From Haloarchaeobius salinus (GTDB lineage: Archaea > Halobacteriota > Halobacteria > Halobacteriales > Natrialbaceae), in NCBI RefSeq assembly GCF_024464185.1, contig NZ_JANHAU010000004.1, forward strand, positions 62,001 to 126,000: a stretch of DNA of 64,000 bases, given 5' to 3'. The position numbers and the translations under genes are program-made. The notes beneath the pieces were generated by a model, which saw only the letters and a program-made list of their open reading frames with translations, was not told the origin of the DNA and did not search any database. Positions 18,526-27,262 of the stretch are shown here, piece by piece. Numbering within the stretch: position 1 is the first letter of the stretch; each line of letters opens with the position of its first letter.

Positions 18526-20688
18526 ATGGCACATAAGTTCACTCACACGAAGTTCCTGATGATACTAGTGCCGACATTCGTCGCCGTCGAGAGCATGACG
18601 GCCACCCACGTCGCGTTCGTCGTGCTGCTGTTCGGTGCAGCGATGCTGTCGGCCGGACTCGGCGTGTACGCGCTGTACGTGGCCCGAAGCCAGCCGACCC
18701 ATCGCCGACTGCTCTCGCTGTTCGCCATGCTGATGTTCGGTGCCGCGCTCTGGTCGGCGGGCGACGGTACCCAGCTGCTCGTCGTCGACGAGGAGAGCCA
18801 GATCGCCATCGAGACGGCGATCAACCTCGTCACGGTCGTGCCACCCCTCGCGTGGCTGCTGTTCGCGATGAGCTACGGCGGACGGGAGCAGTGGCTCTCC
18901 CGACGAACGTACGTCCTGCTCGCCGTGGAGCCCGTCCTGTTCGCCGTCCTGCTCGCGACGCATTCGTCCCACGACCTCCTCTGGAGCGCCGCGGCCCTGA
19001 CAGAGACGCAGTCGGGGAGCCTTCCCCTGCTCCAGCGCGAGCTCGGACCGGCGTACATCGCTCACGCGCTCTACTCGTACGCTCTCGTCATCTTCGGGGC
19101 GTACGTGCTGCTGTTCCGGGCGCGCACGCAGGACACGACGTTCCGCGGGCAGGCCACCCTCCTGACCGTCGGCGCGCTCGTCCCGATGCTCTCGAACGTG
19201 GGACACCTCTCCGGGGCCGGTACTGCTCTCAACCTCACCGGAGCCGCGTTCACCGTCTCCGGAGTCGCCTTCTGGCTGGCCATCACCCGCTACCGGCTGC
19301 TCGACGTGGTCCCGGTCGCTCGCGAGTCCGTCATCGAGGAGATGCGCGACGGCTACGTCGTCCTCGACGAGTCGGACCGGGTCGTCGACGCCAACCCCGC
19401 CGCGGAACAGCTCCTCTCGACGTCGCTGTCCGTCGGCCAGCCCGTCGCCGACGTGCTCCCGGCCGATGCCGACGTGCTCGACGACGACGATGCCGACGAG
19501 CGCACCGAGTTCGTCGTGGGTGAGGGGGCCGACCGACGGTTCGTCGACGCCACCATCTCCCCCGTCGGCCGGGACGACGCGAGTCGGCTGCTCGTCCTGC
19601 GCGACGTGACCGAGACGCGGGAGACCGAACAGCGGTTCCAGGCGCTCATCGAGAACGCCTCCGACATCGTCGCCGTCCTCGACGACGACGGTACCGTCCA
19701 GTACCAGAGCCCGTCGACGAAGCAGGTGCTCGGCTACGACCCCGAGGAGATGGTCGGCGGGAACGCCTTCGACTACATCCACCCGGCGGATCAGGCCGAC
19801 CTCGCCACGGAGTTCGCGAAGGGCATCGAGGAGGATCGTCCCATCGAGCGCGTGGAGTACCGCGTCCAGCACGCCGACGGCTCCTGGCGCGTCCACGAGT
19901 CCGTCGCCCGGAACCTCCTCGACGACCCGGCCGTCGAGGGGATCGTCATCAACACCCGCGACGTGACCGAGCACCGGGCGCGCGAGCAGGAGCTGGCGGC
20001 GACGAACGAGCGGCTCGACCGGTTCGCGAGCGTCGTCAGCCACGACCTCCGCAACCCGCTGAACGTCGCCGAGGGCTACGTCGAGCTCCTGGAGGACCAC
20101 GTCGAGGACGAGACGGCCCTCCAGTACCTCAAGGAGGTCTCGACGAGCCACGACCGCATGGACCGCATCGTCGACGACGTGCTCGCACTCGCACGGCAGG
20201 GTGGCGAGATAACCGAGACGATGCCGATCGAACTCGAGTCGGCCGCCCGCGCCGCCTGGTCGGGTGTCGACACCGACGGTGGGACCCTCGACGTGGTCGA
20301 GTCCACGACGGTCGACGCCGACCGGGACCAGCTCGCACGACTGCTCGAGAACCTCTTCCGCAACGCTATCGAGCACGGAGCCACCGCCGGCCCATCCGCG
20401 TCCGAGAACGTCCCACGGGAGACGACAGATGGTGGTGTACACGGCGGTGAGGTCACCGTGACCGTCGGCACGCTCCCCGAGCGGGACGGCTTCTACGTCG
20501 CGGACGACGGTCCCGGCCTCCCGCCGGAGCTCAGGGAGCGCGTGTTCGAACCGGGCGTCACCTCACGCGAGGGCGGAACCGGCCTCGGGCTGGCCATCGT
20601 CGCCGATATCGCGGAGGCACACGGCTGGACCGTCGAACTCGGCGACACGGACGGCGGTGCTCGCTTCGAATTCGTCACCAAAAACTGA
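18526..20688 (+). CDS. Membrane sensor histidine kinase (7TM-PAS-PAS-HisKA-HATPase)
   Basis: 720 residues. About seven hydrophobic helices in the first ~260 residues match the histidine-kinase 7TM sensor type. A first PAS region (GYVVLDESDRVVDANPA) and a second (ASDIVAVLDDDGTVQYQSPS with PAC) follow. The phosphoacceptor His, near residue 506, is in VVSHDLRNPLN. The ATPase shows the N box NLFRNAIEH, G1 DDGPGLP and G2 GGTGLGLAI. No response regulator lies nearby. The ATG at 18526 may be too far upstream: TATA-like GATACTAG near 18560 would suit the in-frame ATG at 18595, which begins immediately before the first helix. Confidence 0.92.
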   Translation: MAHKFTHTKFLMILVPTFVAVESMTATHVAFVVLLFGAAMLSAGLGVYALYVARSQPTHRRLLSLFAMLMFGAALWSAGDGTQLLVVDEESQIAIETAINLVTVVPPLAWLLFAMSYGGREQWLSRRTYVLLAVEPVLFAVLLATHSSHDLLWSAAALTETQSGSLPLLQRELGPAYIAHALYSYALVIFGAYVLLFRARTQDTTFRGQATLLTVGALVPMLSNVGHLSGAGTALNLTGAAFTVSGVAFWLAITRYRLLDVVPVARESVIEEMRDGYVVLDESDRVVDANPAAEQLLSTSLSVGQPVADVLPADADVLDDDDADERTEFVVGEGADRRFVDATISPVGRDDASRLLVLRDVTETRETEQRFQALIENASDIVAVLDDDGTVQYQSPSTKQVLGYDPEEMVGGNAFDYIHPADQADLATEFAKGIEEDRPIERVEYRVQHADGSWRVHESVARNLLDDPAVEGIVINTRDVTEHRAREQELAATNERLDRFASVVSHDLRNPLNVAEGYVELLEDHVEDETALQYLKEVSTSHDRMDRIVDDVLALARQGGEITETMPIELESAARAAWSGVDTDGGTLDVVESTTVDADRDQLARLLENLFRNAIEHGATAGPSASENVPRETTDGGVHGGEVTVTVGTLPERDGFYVADDGPGLPPELRERVFEPGVTSREGGTGLGLAIVADIAEAHGWTVELGDTDGGARFEFVTKN

Positions 20689-20702
20689 GTGACTGGACCG
20701 GG

Positions 20703-22055
20703 TCAGGCCGACGGCTGGCCCGAATCGTCGGTTCCGTCGCCGGAGGTGTCATCGCTGCTGTCGTCGGTTCCGGTGTCGGAGGTGTCATCGCTGCTGTCGT
20801 CGGTTCCGGTGTCGGAGGTGTCATCGCTGCTGTCGTCGGTTCCGGTGTCGGAGGTGTCATCGCTGCTGTCGTCGGAGCCGTCGTCGCTGCTGTCGTCGGT
20901 TCCAGTATCGGAGCCGTTGTCAGTCGCGGTGTCGGTCCCGTCGTCAGTTCCCGCGTCAGTCCCGTCGTCAGCACCCTCATCCTCGGTACCGTCGCCGTCA
21001 CCGACGGAGACGTTGTCGCCGGAGCCGCTGTCGGGGTCGTCGGGCTCCTGGACGGTGCTGTTGTCGCTGCCCTCGCTGACCGGGGTGTCACCCTCGTCGA
21101 CACTGCCATTCCCGTCGGCGCTGTCGTCGACACCGACGTTCTCGTCACCCGAATCACCGACGCTCGAATTGTCGACGGTAGTGGTCCCGTCCTCGACGCT
21201 GACGTTGCCGTCACCCGAGCCGCCGACGCCCGGGTTGTCGGCGGTGCTGTTGTCATCACCGACACTGACGTTCCCGTCGCCGGAATTGTCGACGGTACTG
21301 TTGCCGTCGTCGACGCTGACGTTCCCATCACCGGAATCGTCGACGGTGCTGTTGCCGTCGTCGACGGTACTGTTGCCGTCGTCGACGCTGACGTTCCCGT
21401 CACCCGAGTCGCCGACGGTCGAGTTGTCGACGGTACTGTTGTCGTCATCGACGCTGACGTTCCAGTCACCCGAATCACCGACGGTCGAGTTGTCGACGGT
21501 GTTGTTGCCATCGTCGACGCTGACGTTCCCGTCGCCCGAATCGTCCACCGTCGAGTTGTCGACGGCGGGCGCGACCGACTCGAACCCGACAGAGTGGGTC
21601 GAGAACGACGCCATGTGGAACGTCGCCCACGAGTAGCCGTCGACGTCGAGACGGTCGTACGGGGACGACTGTCCGTCGACGAGCAGCTGGAACGCCGTGA
21701 TGTCCATCCCGACGGCTGCGAGCGCGTCGAGCCGGACCATCACGGTCGCGGGCGAGTCCTCGACCCGGGAGACGGTGAACTCGACCACGCCGCCGGTGTC
21801 GGTGACGATGGAGACGACGGCCACGTCGTCGCCGTCGTGGAGGACCCGGATCGAGTCCTCCCAGGCGGGGTCGTCCGAGCCGGTGACCTGGACGGTTCCG
21901 GTATCGGGGGCCGGGGCTCCGGAGCCACCGACGGAGACGGCGAGGTTCTCGCGGTCCGCGAACAGCCCCGTGGTGACGCTGCCGCCGGCGACGGCGGCGA
22001 GCACGACGAGCACCGTGGCGAGCACGGCCAGCGCCGAGCTGTGTCTACTGCTCAT
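20703..22055 (-). CDS. Secreted Asp-rich glycoprotein with SipW-type N-terminus
   Basis: 450 residues. One N-terminal hydrophobic segment ends GGSVTTGLFADRENLAVSV, matching the T-x-A-x-F-x-D-x-E pattern of SipW-dependent (TasA/camelysin-like) signal peptides. A beta-rich region follows to about residue 165. The rest is repeats: first NSTV/GNVSV units with about twenty N-x-S/T glycosylation sites, then Asp/Ser/Thr units. It has no Tat motif and no C-terminal anchor. The ATG lies inside the end of the signal-peptidase gene (11-base overlap), so it is the last gene of that operon. The 36-base repeats at 20745-20875 are prone to slippage. Confidence 0.8.
   Translation of the reverse strand: MSSRHSSALAVLATVLVVLAAVAGGSVTTGLFADRENLAVSVGGSGAPAPDTGTVQVTGSDDPAWEDSIRVLHDGDDVAVVSIVTDTGGVVEFTVSRVEDSPATVMVRLDALAAVGMDITAFQLLVDGQSSPYDRLDVDGYSWATFHMASFSTHSVGFESVAPAVDNSTVDDSGDGNVSVDDGNNTVDNSTVGDSGDWNVSVDDDNSTVDNSTVGDSGDGNVSVDDGNSTVDDGNSTVDDSGDGNVSVDDGNSTVDNSGDGNVSVGDDNSTADNPGVGGSGDGNVSVEDGTTTVDNSSVGDSGDENVGVDDSADGNGSVDEGDTPVSEGSDNSTVQEPDDPDSGSGDNVSVGDGDGTEDEGADDGTDAGTDDGTDTATDNGSDTGTDDSSDDGSDDSSDDTSDTGTDDSSDDTSDTGTDDSSDDTSDTGTDDSSDDTSGDGTDDSGQPSA
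20745..20875. repeat. Perfect 36-bp tandem repeat, about 3.6 copies
   Basis: Units starting GGTGTCATCG begin at 20745, 20781, 20817 and 20853. The first three are identical over 36 bases and the fourth is partial. Each encodes a 12-residue Asp/Ser/Thr unit near the C-terminus of the secreted glycoprotein. The identity suggests recent amplification or homogenisation. Confidence 0.9.
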
Positions 22056-23256
22056 CGGACTCACCTCCGTCGGGCCGCGCGTCGCGAGCCGGGAACGTGT
22101 ACTCCAGCCCCTCGGCGTCGAACGCGTCGCCGAAGAGCGCGGCCCACGCAGCCTCCTCCGTGTCGACGGCGTCGTCGGTGTCGGCGGCTCCGTCCGTCGT
22201 GGGCTCCTCGTCGGCAGCGATGACCGCGGTCTCGACGTCGCCGTCGGTCGGCGCGTCGCAGACGTACAGCATCGTGCCGTCCGAGTAGCTGAGCCGGTCA
22301 GCCGCTTCGTCGTGGACGATCCAGCGCCCGGCCGCGGCGGCCATGGCGCGGAGCTCGTCCACGCTGGCGACGGTGACCGACGGCAGCGAGCGGGTCGCCT
22401 CGTCGAGCGAGCCCCGGAGCACGCCGCCCCCGGTGGCGGGCGTGTCGGCTGTCGGGCTGACGAACAGCCGCATACCGAGGAGCACCGCGAAGGCGACGGC
22501 GAACGCCGCGAACGCGGAGACGCTCAGCTGGAGCAACCGGAAGTAGGTGACGGACCCGTCGTAGACGAGGTAGGCCACCACGCCGGAGTAGACGGCTGCG
22601 ACGCCGGCGACCGCCATCGTCGCGGTCAGGTCCTGGACGCCGATGCTCCAGCCGTCGGTTTCGTCGTCGTCGACGACGGCCGCCACGGTTCCCACGCCGT
22701 CGGTCGCCGACCCGTCCCCGGTCCCGTCGGACTCGTCCTCGTTCTCTTCGCGGGCGCGCTTGACGAGGGCCCACAGTTCGGTGAGGACGAGCAGCGCGAT
22801 GGGTGCCGCGACGAGCAGCGCGAAGCCGGTCGTCGTCCCGACGAACTCGACCACGTACCCGATGAGCGGGATGGTGAGCATCACGCGGCCGACCAGCCGG
22901 TCGGGCGTGACGGTGCTCGCGTCGGGGTCCTCGTTGTTGTCGCCCTGTGTGACGAACTCGGGTCCGGCGGCGGTCTGCTGGATGTCGATGACCCGGTGGG
23001 TCGTCGGGACGGAGCGGTCCGCCGTGACGTACGTGATGACGTCGCCGACGCGCACGTCGTCGCCGTCCACCTCCGCGACCACGACCGCGTCGCCGACGGA
23101 GATCGCGGGCTCCATGCTGCCGGAGACCACCACGAAGCTCGCGTCACCGCCCGCGACCTGCGGGACGGCGAAGACGACGAACGGGACGACCAGCGCCACC
23201 ACGAGGAGCAGCGCGACGGCCCGGAGCACACCCCCGCGGGTCAGCTCGGGCGTCAT
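22045..23256 (-). CDS. Type I signal peptidase (SipW/Sec11-like) with large C-terminal extension
   Basis: 403 residues. An N-terminal helix is followed by the peptidase core: catalytic Ser in VVSGSMEPAI and His in PTTHRVIDI in place of the bacterial lysine, with Asp in QGDNNEDPD, as in archaeal and ER enzymes. A second membrane helix follows. About 220 extra residues then hold two more helices and a soluble acidic domain, resembling the DUF5305-type tails of some haloarchaeal signal peptidases (unconfirmed). Its start overlaps the upstream subunit gene by four bases and its end overlaps the glycoprotein gene, so it is probably dedicated to this operon's SipW-type substrates. Confidence 0.88.
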   Translation of the reverse strand: MTPELTRGGVLRAVALLLVVALVVPFVVFAVPQVAGGDASFVVVSGSMEPAISVGDAVVVAEVDGDDVRVGDVITYVTADRSVPTTHRVIDIQQTAAGPEFVTQGDNNEDPDASTVTPDRLVGRVMLTIPLIGYVVEFVGTTTGFALLVAAPIALLVLTELWALVKRAREENEDESDGTGDGSATDGVGTVAAVVDDDETDGWSIGVQDLTATMAVAGVAAVYSGVVAYLVYDGSVTYFRLLQLSVSAFAAFAVAFAVLLGMRLFVSPTADTPATGGGVLRGSLDEATRSLPSVTVASVDELRAMAAAAGRWIVHDEAADRLSYSDGTMLYVCDAPTDGDVETAVIAADEEPTTDGAADTDDAVDTEEAAWAALFGDAFDAEGLEYTFPARDARPDGGESDEQ

Positions 23257-24425
23257 CGGTTGCCACCTCCGTTGCCGGGGCCACCGGTAGCCGGCGGCCC
23301 ACCCGGACCCTCGTCGTCACCGTCCTTCTCGGGTGCACCGAGCACTCCCAGGGTCCCGTTGCCGTCGAGGTCACCGGGGCCGTAGTAGGCGACGCCACGG
23401 CCGCCCTTGATGGCGACCTGACAGAGCGTCGGGTCCGGCGTGTCGCCGTCTCCCTCGACGTGGAAGGCGAGCGCGACGACCTCGTCGCGGCCCCCGTCCT
23501 CGCCGGGCTTCGTCGCCGTCTCGGTCACGACGATGTCGTAGCCGGTGTCCTCGCAGTCGTCGTCGACCGGGAGGGTGTAGCGTCCGGGGACGACGTGGTT
23601 CTCCCCGAGCGTCGCGGGCGTGCCGATGCCGCAGTCCTCGGGGAGCGTGTCGTCGAGTTCGAGCTTCCCGAGGAGGACGCAGTCACAGCCGGGCGCACCG
23701 TCGTCGCAGACGTACACCTCGACGTAGCTGACGCCGTGTCTGTCCGGGCCGCAGTAGCAGTCGACCGGGACGACAGCCACGAACGGGCCGTCGTCGGTCG
23801 GGTCCGCGTGCCGGCACGCGACGGCCGCGAACTCGAAGCCGAGGCCGACGGTCTCCTCCCCGACGTAGTCGTCGGCGAGCTCGTAGTCGAGCCGCAGGTG
23901 GAGCGGCCCGTCCTCGCCGGCGTTCAGGCAGCCGGGAACGGTCGCGTTCGGGTCCTGGGACGGGTCCAGCGGCAGGCCGGTCTGGTACGTACGCGCCACG
24001 TCACAGAGCGTCCCCTCGAACAGGGGGTCGCTCGTGTACGCGCCGGTCCCGTCGACGTACCGGAGGCTGACGGTGAGCGCGCTCGCGAGTCGTCCGGTCG
24101 TCGACGGACAGAACGTCCGCAGCCAGGTGTAGGCAGGGTTGTTGACGCCGTCGTCGGACTCGGGCAGGTCCACGGTGAACAGGACGAACCCCCGTCTGCC
24201 GGGCGAGAGCGTCCCGAGGTCGATGGACACCTGTCCGTCGCTCGCGCCCGTGTCGCCGTCGTGCTCCCACCCGACCAGCAGGTCGAGCAGGCCGGCCCGC
24301 AGCGAGTTCCCGGTGAACCGCTCCAGGTCGGCCAGCGCGCCGTAGGTGCTCGCCGTCGAGATGGCACCTGCGCCGCCGATGACGGAGGCCCCGACGAGGA
24401 TCTCCCGGCGGGTGAGGCCGCTCAT
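23253..24425 (-). CDS. Tat-exported SipW-dependent (TasA-like) surface protein
   Basis: 390 residues. The N-terminus has a Tat motif (TRREILVG), a hydrophobic stretch and then GALADLERFTGNSLRAGLLDL, the SipW-type cleavage region leading into the first strand of a camelysin-like fold. The core ends with LGFEFAAVACRH near residue 195, as in the paralogues. A second, cysteine-rich region follows (CYCGPD, CDCVLLG) and ends in a Gly/Pro-rich tail. It overlaps both neighbours by ATGA. By analogy with bacterial TasA and archaeal bundling-pilus proteins it may be a fibre or matrix subunit; that is inference. Confidence 0.82.
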   Translation of the reverse strand: MSGLTRREILVGASVIGGAGAISTASTYGALADLERFTGNSLRAGLLDLLVGWEHDGDTGASDGQVSIDLGTLSPGRRGFVLFTVDLPESDDGVNNPAYTWLRTFCPSTTGRLASALTVSLRYVDGTGAYTSDPLFEGTLCDVARTYQTGLPLDPSQDPNATVPGCLNAGEDGPLHLRLDYELADDYVGEETVGLGFEFAAVACRHADPTDDGPFVAVVPVDCYCGPDRHGVSYVEVYVCDDGAPGCDCVLLGKLELDDTLPEDCGIGTPATLGENHVVPGRYTLPVDDDCEDTGYDIVVTETATKPGEDGGRDEVVALAFHVEGDGDTPDPTLCQVAIKGGRGVAYYGPGDLDGNGTLGVLGAPEKDGDDEGPGGPPATGGPGNGGGNR

Positions 24426-25162
24426 TCCGCACCTCCACAGCCGACGGCCTCGCAGACCAGGTCGAACGTGACGCTGTCGGTCTGGGTGTCGGCGCTGTCC
24501 GGGTCGAACCGCCAGGCCAGCCCGAGACAGCGGTTCTCGCCGCCGTCGAGACAGCCGAGGTCGATCCCCTCGGGGCCGTACTCGTCGCTCACACTCTGGA
24601 GCGAGCCCGTCGTGAGGGTCGTGTCGCCGAGCCCGCGACGGCCGTCGCAGCCGCCGAACAGGCTGGAGTCGCGCCAGATCTCGACGAGCAGGGCGTCCTG
24701 TAGCTCGCCGACGTCGGTCGTCGTGTCTCCCGCGACGGCCTCCGGCTCGACGATTCCGTTCTCGTCGGTCGCGGAGAGCTGCGGGAGAAGGCGGACCTGT
24801 GCCGGCGTGTCCACCGCCTGGAAGCCGACGACGAGGGTTCCCTCGTCACCCGGCATCAGGTTGTCGAGCGTCACGACGGGTCCGGAGACGCCGTCGACGT
24901 ACGCCGGCGATTCGGCCGGGTCGAGGACGGCGGTCCCGTTGGTCACCGTCGAGCCGTTCTGTCCCGCGAGGACGCCACCGTTGTACGTCTCGAACCAGGC
25001 GATCCGGACCAGCGAGTTCGGCGCGGCGTACGTGTAGTGCGTGTACGCCGGGGCATCGCCGAGATCGCCCGTCACTCCCGAGAGTGTGGCGATCCCGACG
25101 GCACCGGCACCGATGCCGGCGAGCAGGTCGCGTCGATTCAGTTGTTTCTGTGTAGATGTCAC
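24422..25162 (-). CDS. Tat-exported SipW-dependent (TasA-like) surface protein, first gene of the peptidase operon
   Basis: 246 residues from a GTG at 25162, preceded by GGGGGGAGACAC, the same G-run leader seen before the three genes further upstream. The Tat motif is NRRDLLAGIG. After the hydrophobic region comes a beta-rich domain with DNLMPGDEGTLVVGF, and the C-terminal QTDSVTFDLVCEA matches the last strand of the paralogues. The usual F-x-D-x-E segment is poorly conserved (VTGDLGDAPAYTHY). The stop overlaps the start of the next gene, which begins the four-gene run of overlapping frames down to 20703. Confidence 0.78.
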   Translation of the reverse strand: MTSTQKQLNRRDLLAGIGAGAVGIATLSGVTGDLGDAPAYTHYTYAAPNSLVRIAWFETYNGGVLAGQNGSTVTNGTAVLDPAESPAYVDGVSGPVVTLDNLMPGDEGTLVVGFQAVDTPAQVRLLPQLSATDENGIVEPEAVAGDTTTDVGELQDALLVEIWRDSSLFGGCDGRRGLGDTTLTTGSLQSVSDEYGPEGIDLGCLDGGENRCLGLAWRFDPDSADTQTDSVTFDLVCEAVGCGGAE

Positions 25163-25607
25163 GTGTCTCCCCCCTGCCGCCCCCCAGGCGGCGTGTCGGA
25201 CTCGACGACGTGACCGGGCGACCGACCACTGTCGGTCCACCGGGTCCGTTCGTCGTCGTTTCTCGCCTGTCGGGAGGACAGCGACGGGCTTAGGTATGGG
25301 TCGCCCGCCACCGGGATACGGACCACTTCCGACCGCTCGTGGAGCGGTCGGCTGACCCTGCCGGTCCGGTACGGCGACCCTGGAACCGTTCGCCCGAAGC
25401 GACGTCGGCGACCTCGGTGGGTCCGCGTCGTCGGTCGTCGGTCGAGAGTTGTCCCCGTCCGCGGGGAGGACCCGGCGACGGAGTCGAACCGTCGTGTGAC
25501 CGCTCCGGGTCGATGTGTTCGATGACGGCGGCCGCCCCCGTCATCGGGCTACGGGGTCATGGTAGCGGGATGGCCGGCTCGGTCGAGCCGGACGTGGCCG
25601 GTTCAGC
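25163..25607. other. 445-bp intergenic region holding T-arm-like element A
   Basis: No convincing gene is seen. The region contains the T-arm-like element at 25469-25511 and a following CCCC/GGGG hairpin around 25452-25466. It also holds a GCCGCC/GGCGGC hairpin just before the GTG at 25162. A possible minus-strand TATA region lies near 25290-25300 (CCATACCTAAGC). It separates the vWA-subunit genes from the signal-peptidase operon. Confidence 0.6.
25469..25511 (-). promoter_or_regulatory. tRNA T-arm-like RNA element, copy A
   Basis: Read on the minus strand: a 7-bp outer stem GACCCGG/CCGGGTC encloses 11 unpaired bases, then a 5-bp stem GACGG/CCGTC closing a 7-base loop TTCGACT, then one spacer base. 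The inner hairpin has the exact geometry and consensus of a tRNA T-arm. It is about 300 bases upstream of the gene starting at 25162. Confidence 0.6.
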
Positions 25608-27131
25608 TCAGGCGGCGGAACCGAACGGGTTCGCGTTCTCGTCGTTGTGCCGGCACTGCACGGCGGCGAAGTCCAGGTCGAACTTCACGGAGTCGGTCTG
25701 GATCTCGTTGCCCACCTCGCGCGGGATGCACCACTCCATCGCGACGCAGTGGGTGCCCGGCAGGAAGCAGTACTCGTCGTCGTCGCTGGACTGGGCCAGC
25801 AGCGGGAGCGCCTCCAGCTTGAGGCCGCTCGACGCGGCGTCGTTGAACTCCGCCAGGGTGCCCTCGAAGAACACCACCTCGCCCACCACGACGGACTCGA
25901 TGATGGACTCGTAGATGACCGGAAGGACGACCGCGAGGTCGTCGGCCGAGGTGTTGTAGTAGTCGGTCCCGTCGCCGTCGCCGGGGTTGTTGACGGCCGT
26001 CCCGGCCATGTCCCGGAGCAGCTGGGGATCGCCGTCGCCGGGGTCGTTGATGTCGATGACGATGATGCGGGTGCCGCCGGCCTTCGCGTCGTTGGCGGCC
26101 TGCAGCTCGTCGACGTTGCTCTCGAACTGCTCGCCGTCGGTGAGCAGGATCATGATCTTCTGTGCGCCCGAGCGAGCGTTCGCGCTCAGGTAGTTGTCGC
26201 CCTCCTGCACCGCGAGCCCGAGGGCCGTGCCGGTCACGCCCTCCGGGACCGCGTCGACGCTGGAGATGGCGTTCTGTACGTCGGTCTCGTCGTCGGACGG
26301 GCCGAACGCGATACCGGGAGCCTGGTCGTCGCCGATGTAGTCCTCGTTGCCGAACGTGAACACGCCGATCTCGGTGTCGGCGGTCTCGTCGAAGACGATG
26401 GTGGCGAAGTCACCCATCGCGTCCTTCGCGACGGCGAGCTTGGTGGTCGTGCCACCCTGGCCGTCGGAGATATCGCCGCCGTACTGGTCGTACTCCATCG
26501 AGCCGGAGATGTCCTGCACGACGAGGATGTCGCTCGTGCCGACGCCCTCCGTGATGGTGTTCGAACAGTCCTCGTCGTACCAGAGGGTCACGTCGATGTT
26601 CTCCGCGAGTTCGCCCACGTCGGGCGTGTCGTCGACCTCGCCCTCGGGCTCGGTGAGTCCGTTGTCGAGGTCGTCGTAGACGCTCCCGCGCATCCAGAGG
26701 TAGGCGGGGTTGTCACAGATGTGGAGGCTGACGGTGACCTCACCGCAGTCGCCGGGCTTGACGTCGTCGAGCTCGAAGACGGGGATCGCCTCGCCGTCGA
26801 TGAAGCCCTCGGTGTCGCAGGCGAAGCCGAGGTCCGCGCGCTCCTCCCAGGTCATCGGACCCTCGGCCATGTCGATGAGCCCCTGGTCGATGAGCTGCTG
26901 CTCGGTCGGTGCCTGGCCGATCATCTCGACGCCGTTCGGGCCGTCGTAGGTGGCCTTGTAGTCGAGCTGGAGATCGAGCCGGCCGGCGGCGAGGCTGTTG
27001 CCGACGAAGCCCTCGCGGTCGTTGAACAGTGCGGTCGTGCCGAGGCCCGCGCCCGCGGCAGCGATGCCGGCCGTTCCGAGACCGGCGAGGACCGTCCGCC
27101 GGGTGATGTCGTATGTCTGTTTGTCGCTCAT
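25608..27131 (-). CDS. TasA-like surface protein with inserted von Willebrand A domain (paralogue 1)
   Basis: 507 residues from ATG 27131. The Tat motif is TRRTVLAG at 10-17; GTTALFNDREGFVGNSLAAG (31-50) is a clear SipW-type region. The fibre-like fold runs to VTLWYDEDCSN (~181-191), is interrupted by a vWA domain (about 198-412), and resumes at VVFFEGTLAEF (419-429), ending QTDSVKFDLDFAAVQCRH. The MIDAS metal site is complete: DISGS (207-211), Thr in TGTALG (~302), and TDG (331-333). Conserved cysteines could form disulfides. A metal-dependent adhesive head on a surface fibre is the simplest reading, but it is inferred. A GGGGGGAG leader precedes the start. Confidence 0.88.
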   Translation of the reverse strand: MSDKQTYDITRRTVLAGLGTAGIAAAGAGLGTTALFNDREGFVGNSLAAGRLDLQLDYKATYDGPNGVEMIGQAPTEQQLIDQGLIDMAEGPMTWEERADLGFACDTEGFIDGEAIPVFELDDVKPGDCGEVTVSLHICDNPAYLWMRGSVYDDLDNGLTEPEGEVDDTPDVGELAENIDVTLWYDEDCSNTITEGVGTSDILVVQDISGSMEYDQYGGDISDGQGGTTTKLAVAKDAMGDFATIVFDETADTEIGVFTFGNEDYIGDDQAPGIAFGPSDDETDVQNAISSVDAVPEGVTGTALGLAVQEGDNYLSANARSGAQKIMILLTDGEQFESNVDELQAANDAKAGGTRIIVIDINDPGDGDPQLLRDMAGTAVNNPGDGDGTDYYNTSADDLAVVLPVIYESIIESVVVGEVVFFEGTLAEFNDAASSGLKLEALPLLAQSSDDDEYCFLPGTHCVAMEWCIPREVGNEIQTDSVKFDLDFAAVQCRHNDENANPFGSAA

Positions 27132-27160
27132 TGTATGTGTACTCCCCCCTTTCGGGGAAC

Positions 27161-27212
27161 GACCCACCGACGGAGTCGAACCGTCGTCGTCGGTCCCTGC
27201 GACCGATGGGCC
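27161..27212 (-). promoter_or_regulatory. tRNA T-arm-like RNA element, copy B
   Basis: The inner hairpin GACGG-TTCGACT-CCGTC is identical to the other copies. The outer stem differs (GGCCCAT pairing with GTGGGTC, including G-U pairs) but still forms seven pairs. The 20-base interior contains its own small hairpin, CGGTC/GACCG. It lies 30-81 bases upstream of the start of vWA paralogue 1. Between them is a CCCC-GAAA-GGGG hairpin that overlaps the G-run before the ATG. Confidence 0.6.
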
Positions 27213-27262
27213 ACCGTCGCGCCCCCAGGCACGACGGACGAGGCAGTCAGTCTTCGGTCGGT

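Noticed and set aside
20703-21560. CRISPR array in the repetitive part of the glycoprotein gene
   Set aside because: Repeats are in frame, directly adjoining, encode Asp/Ser/Thr units and have no spacers; no cas genes are near.
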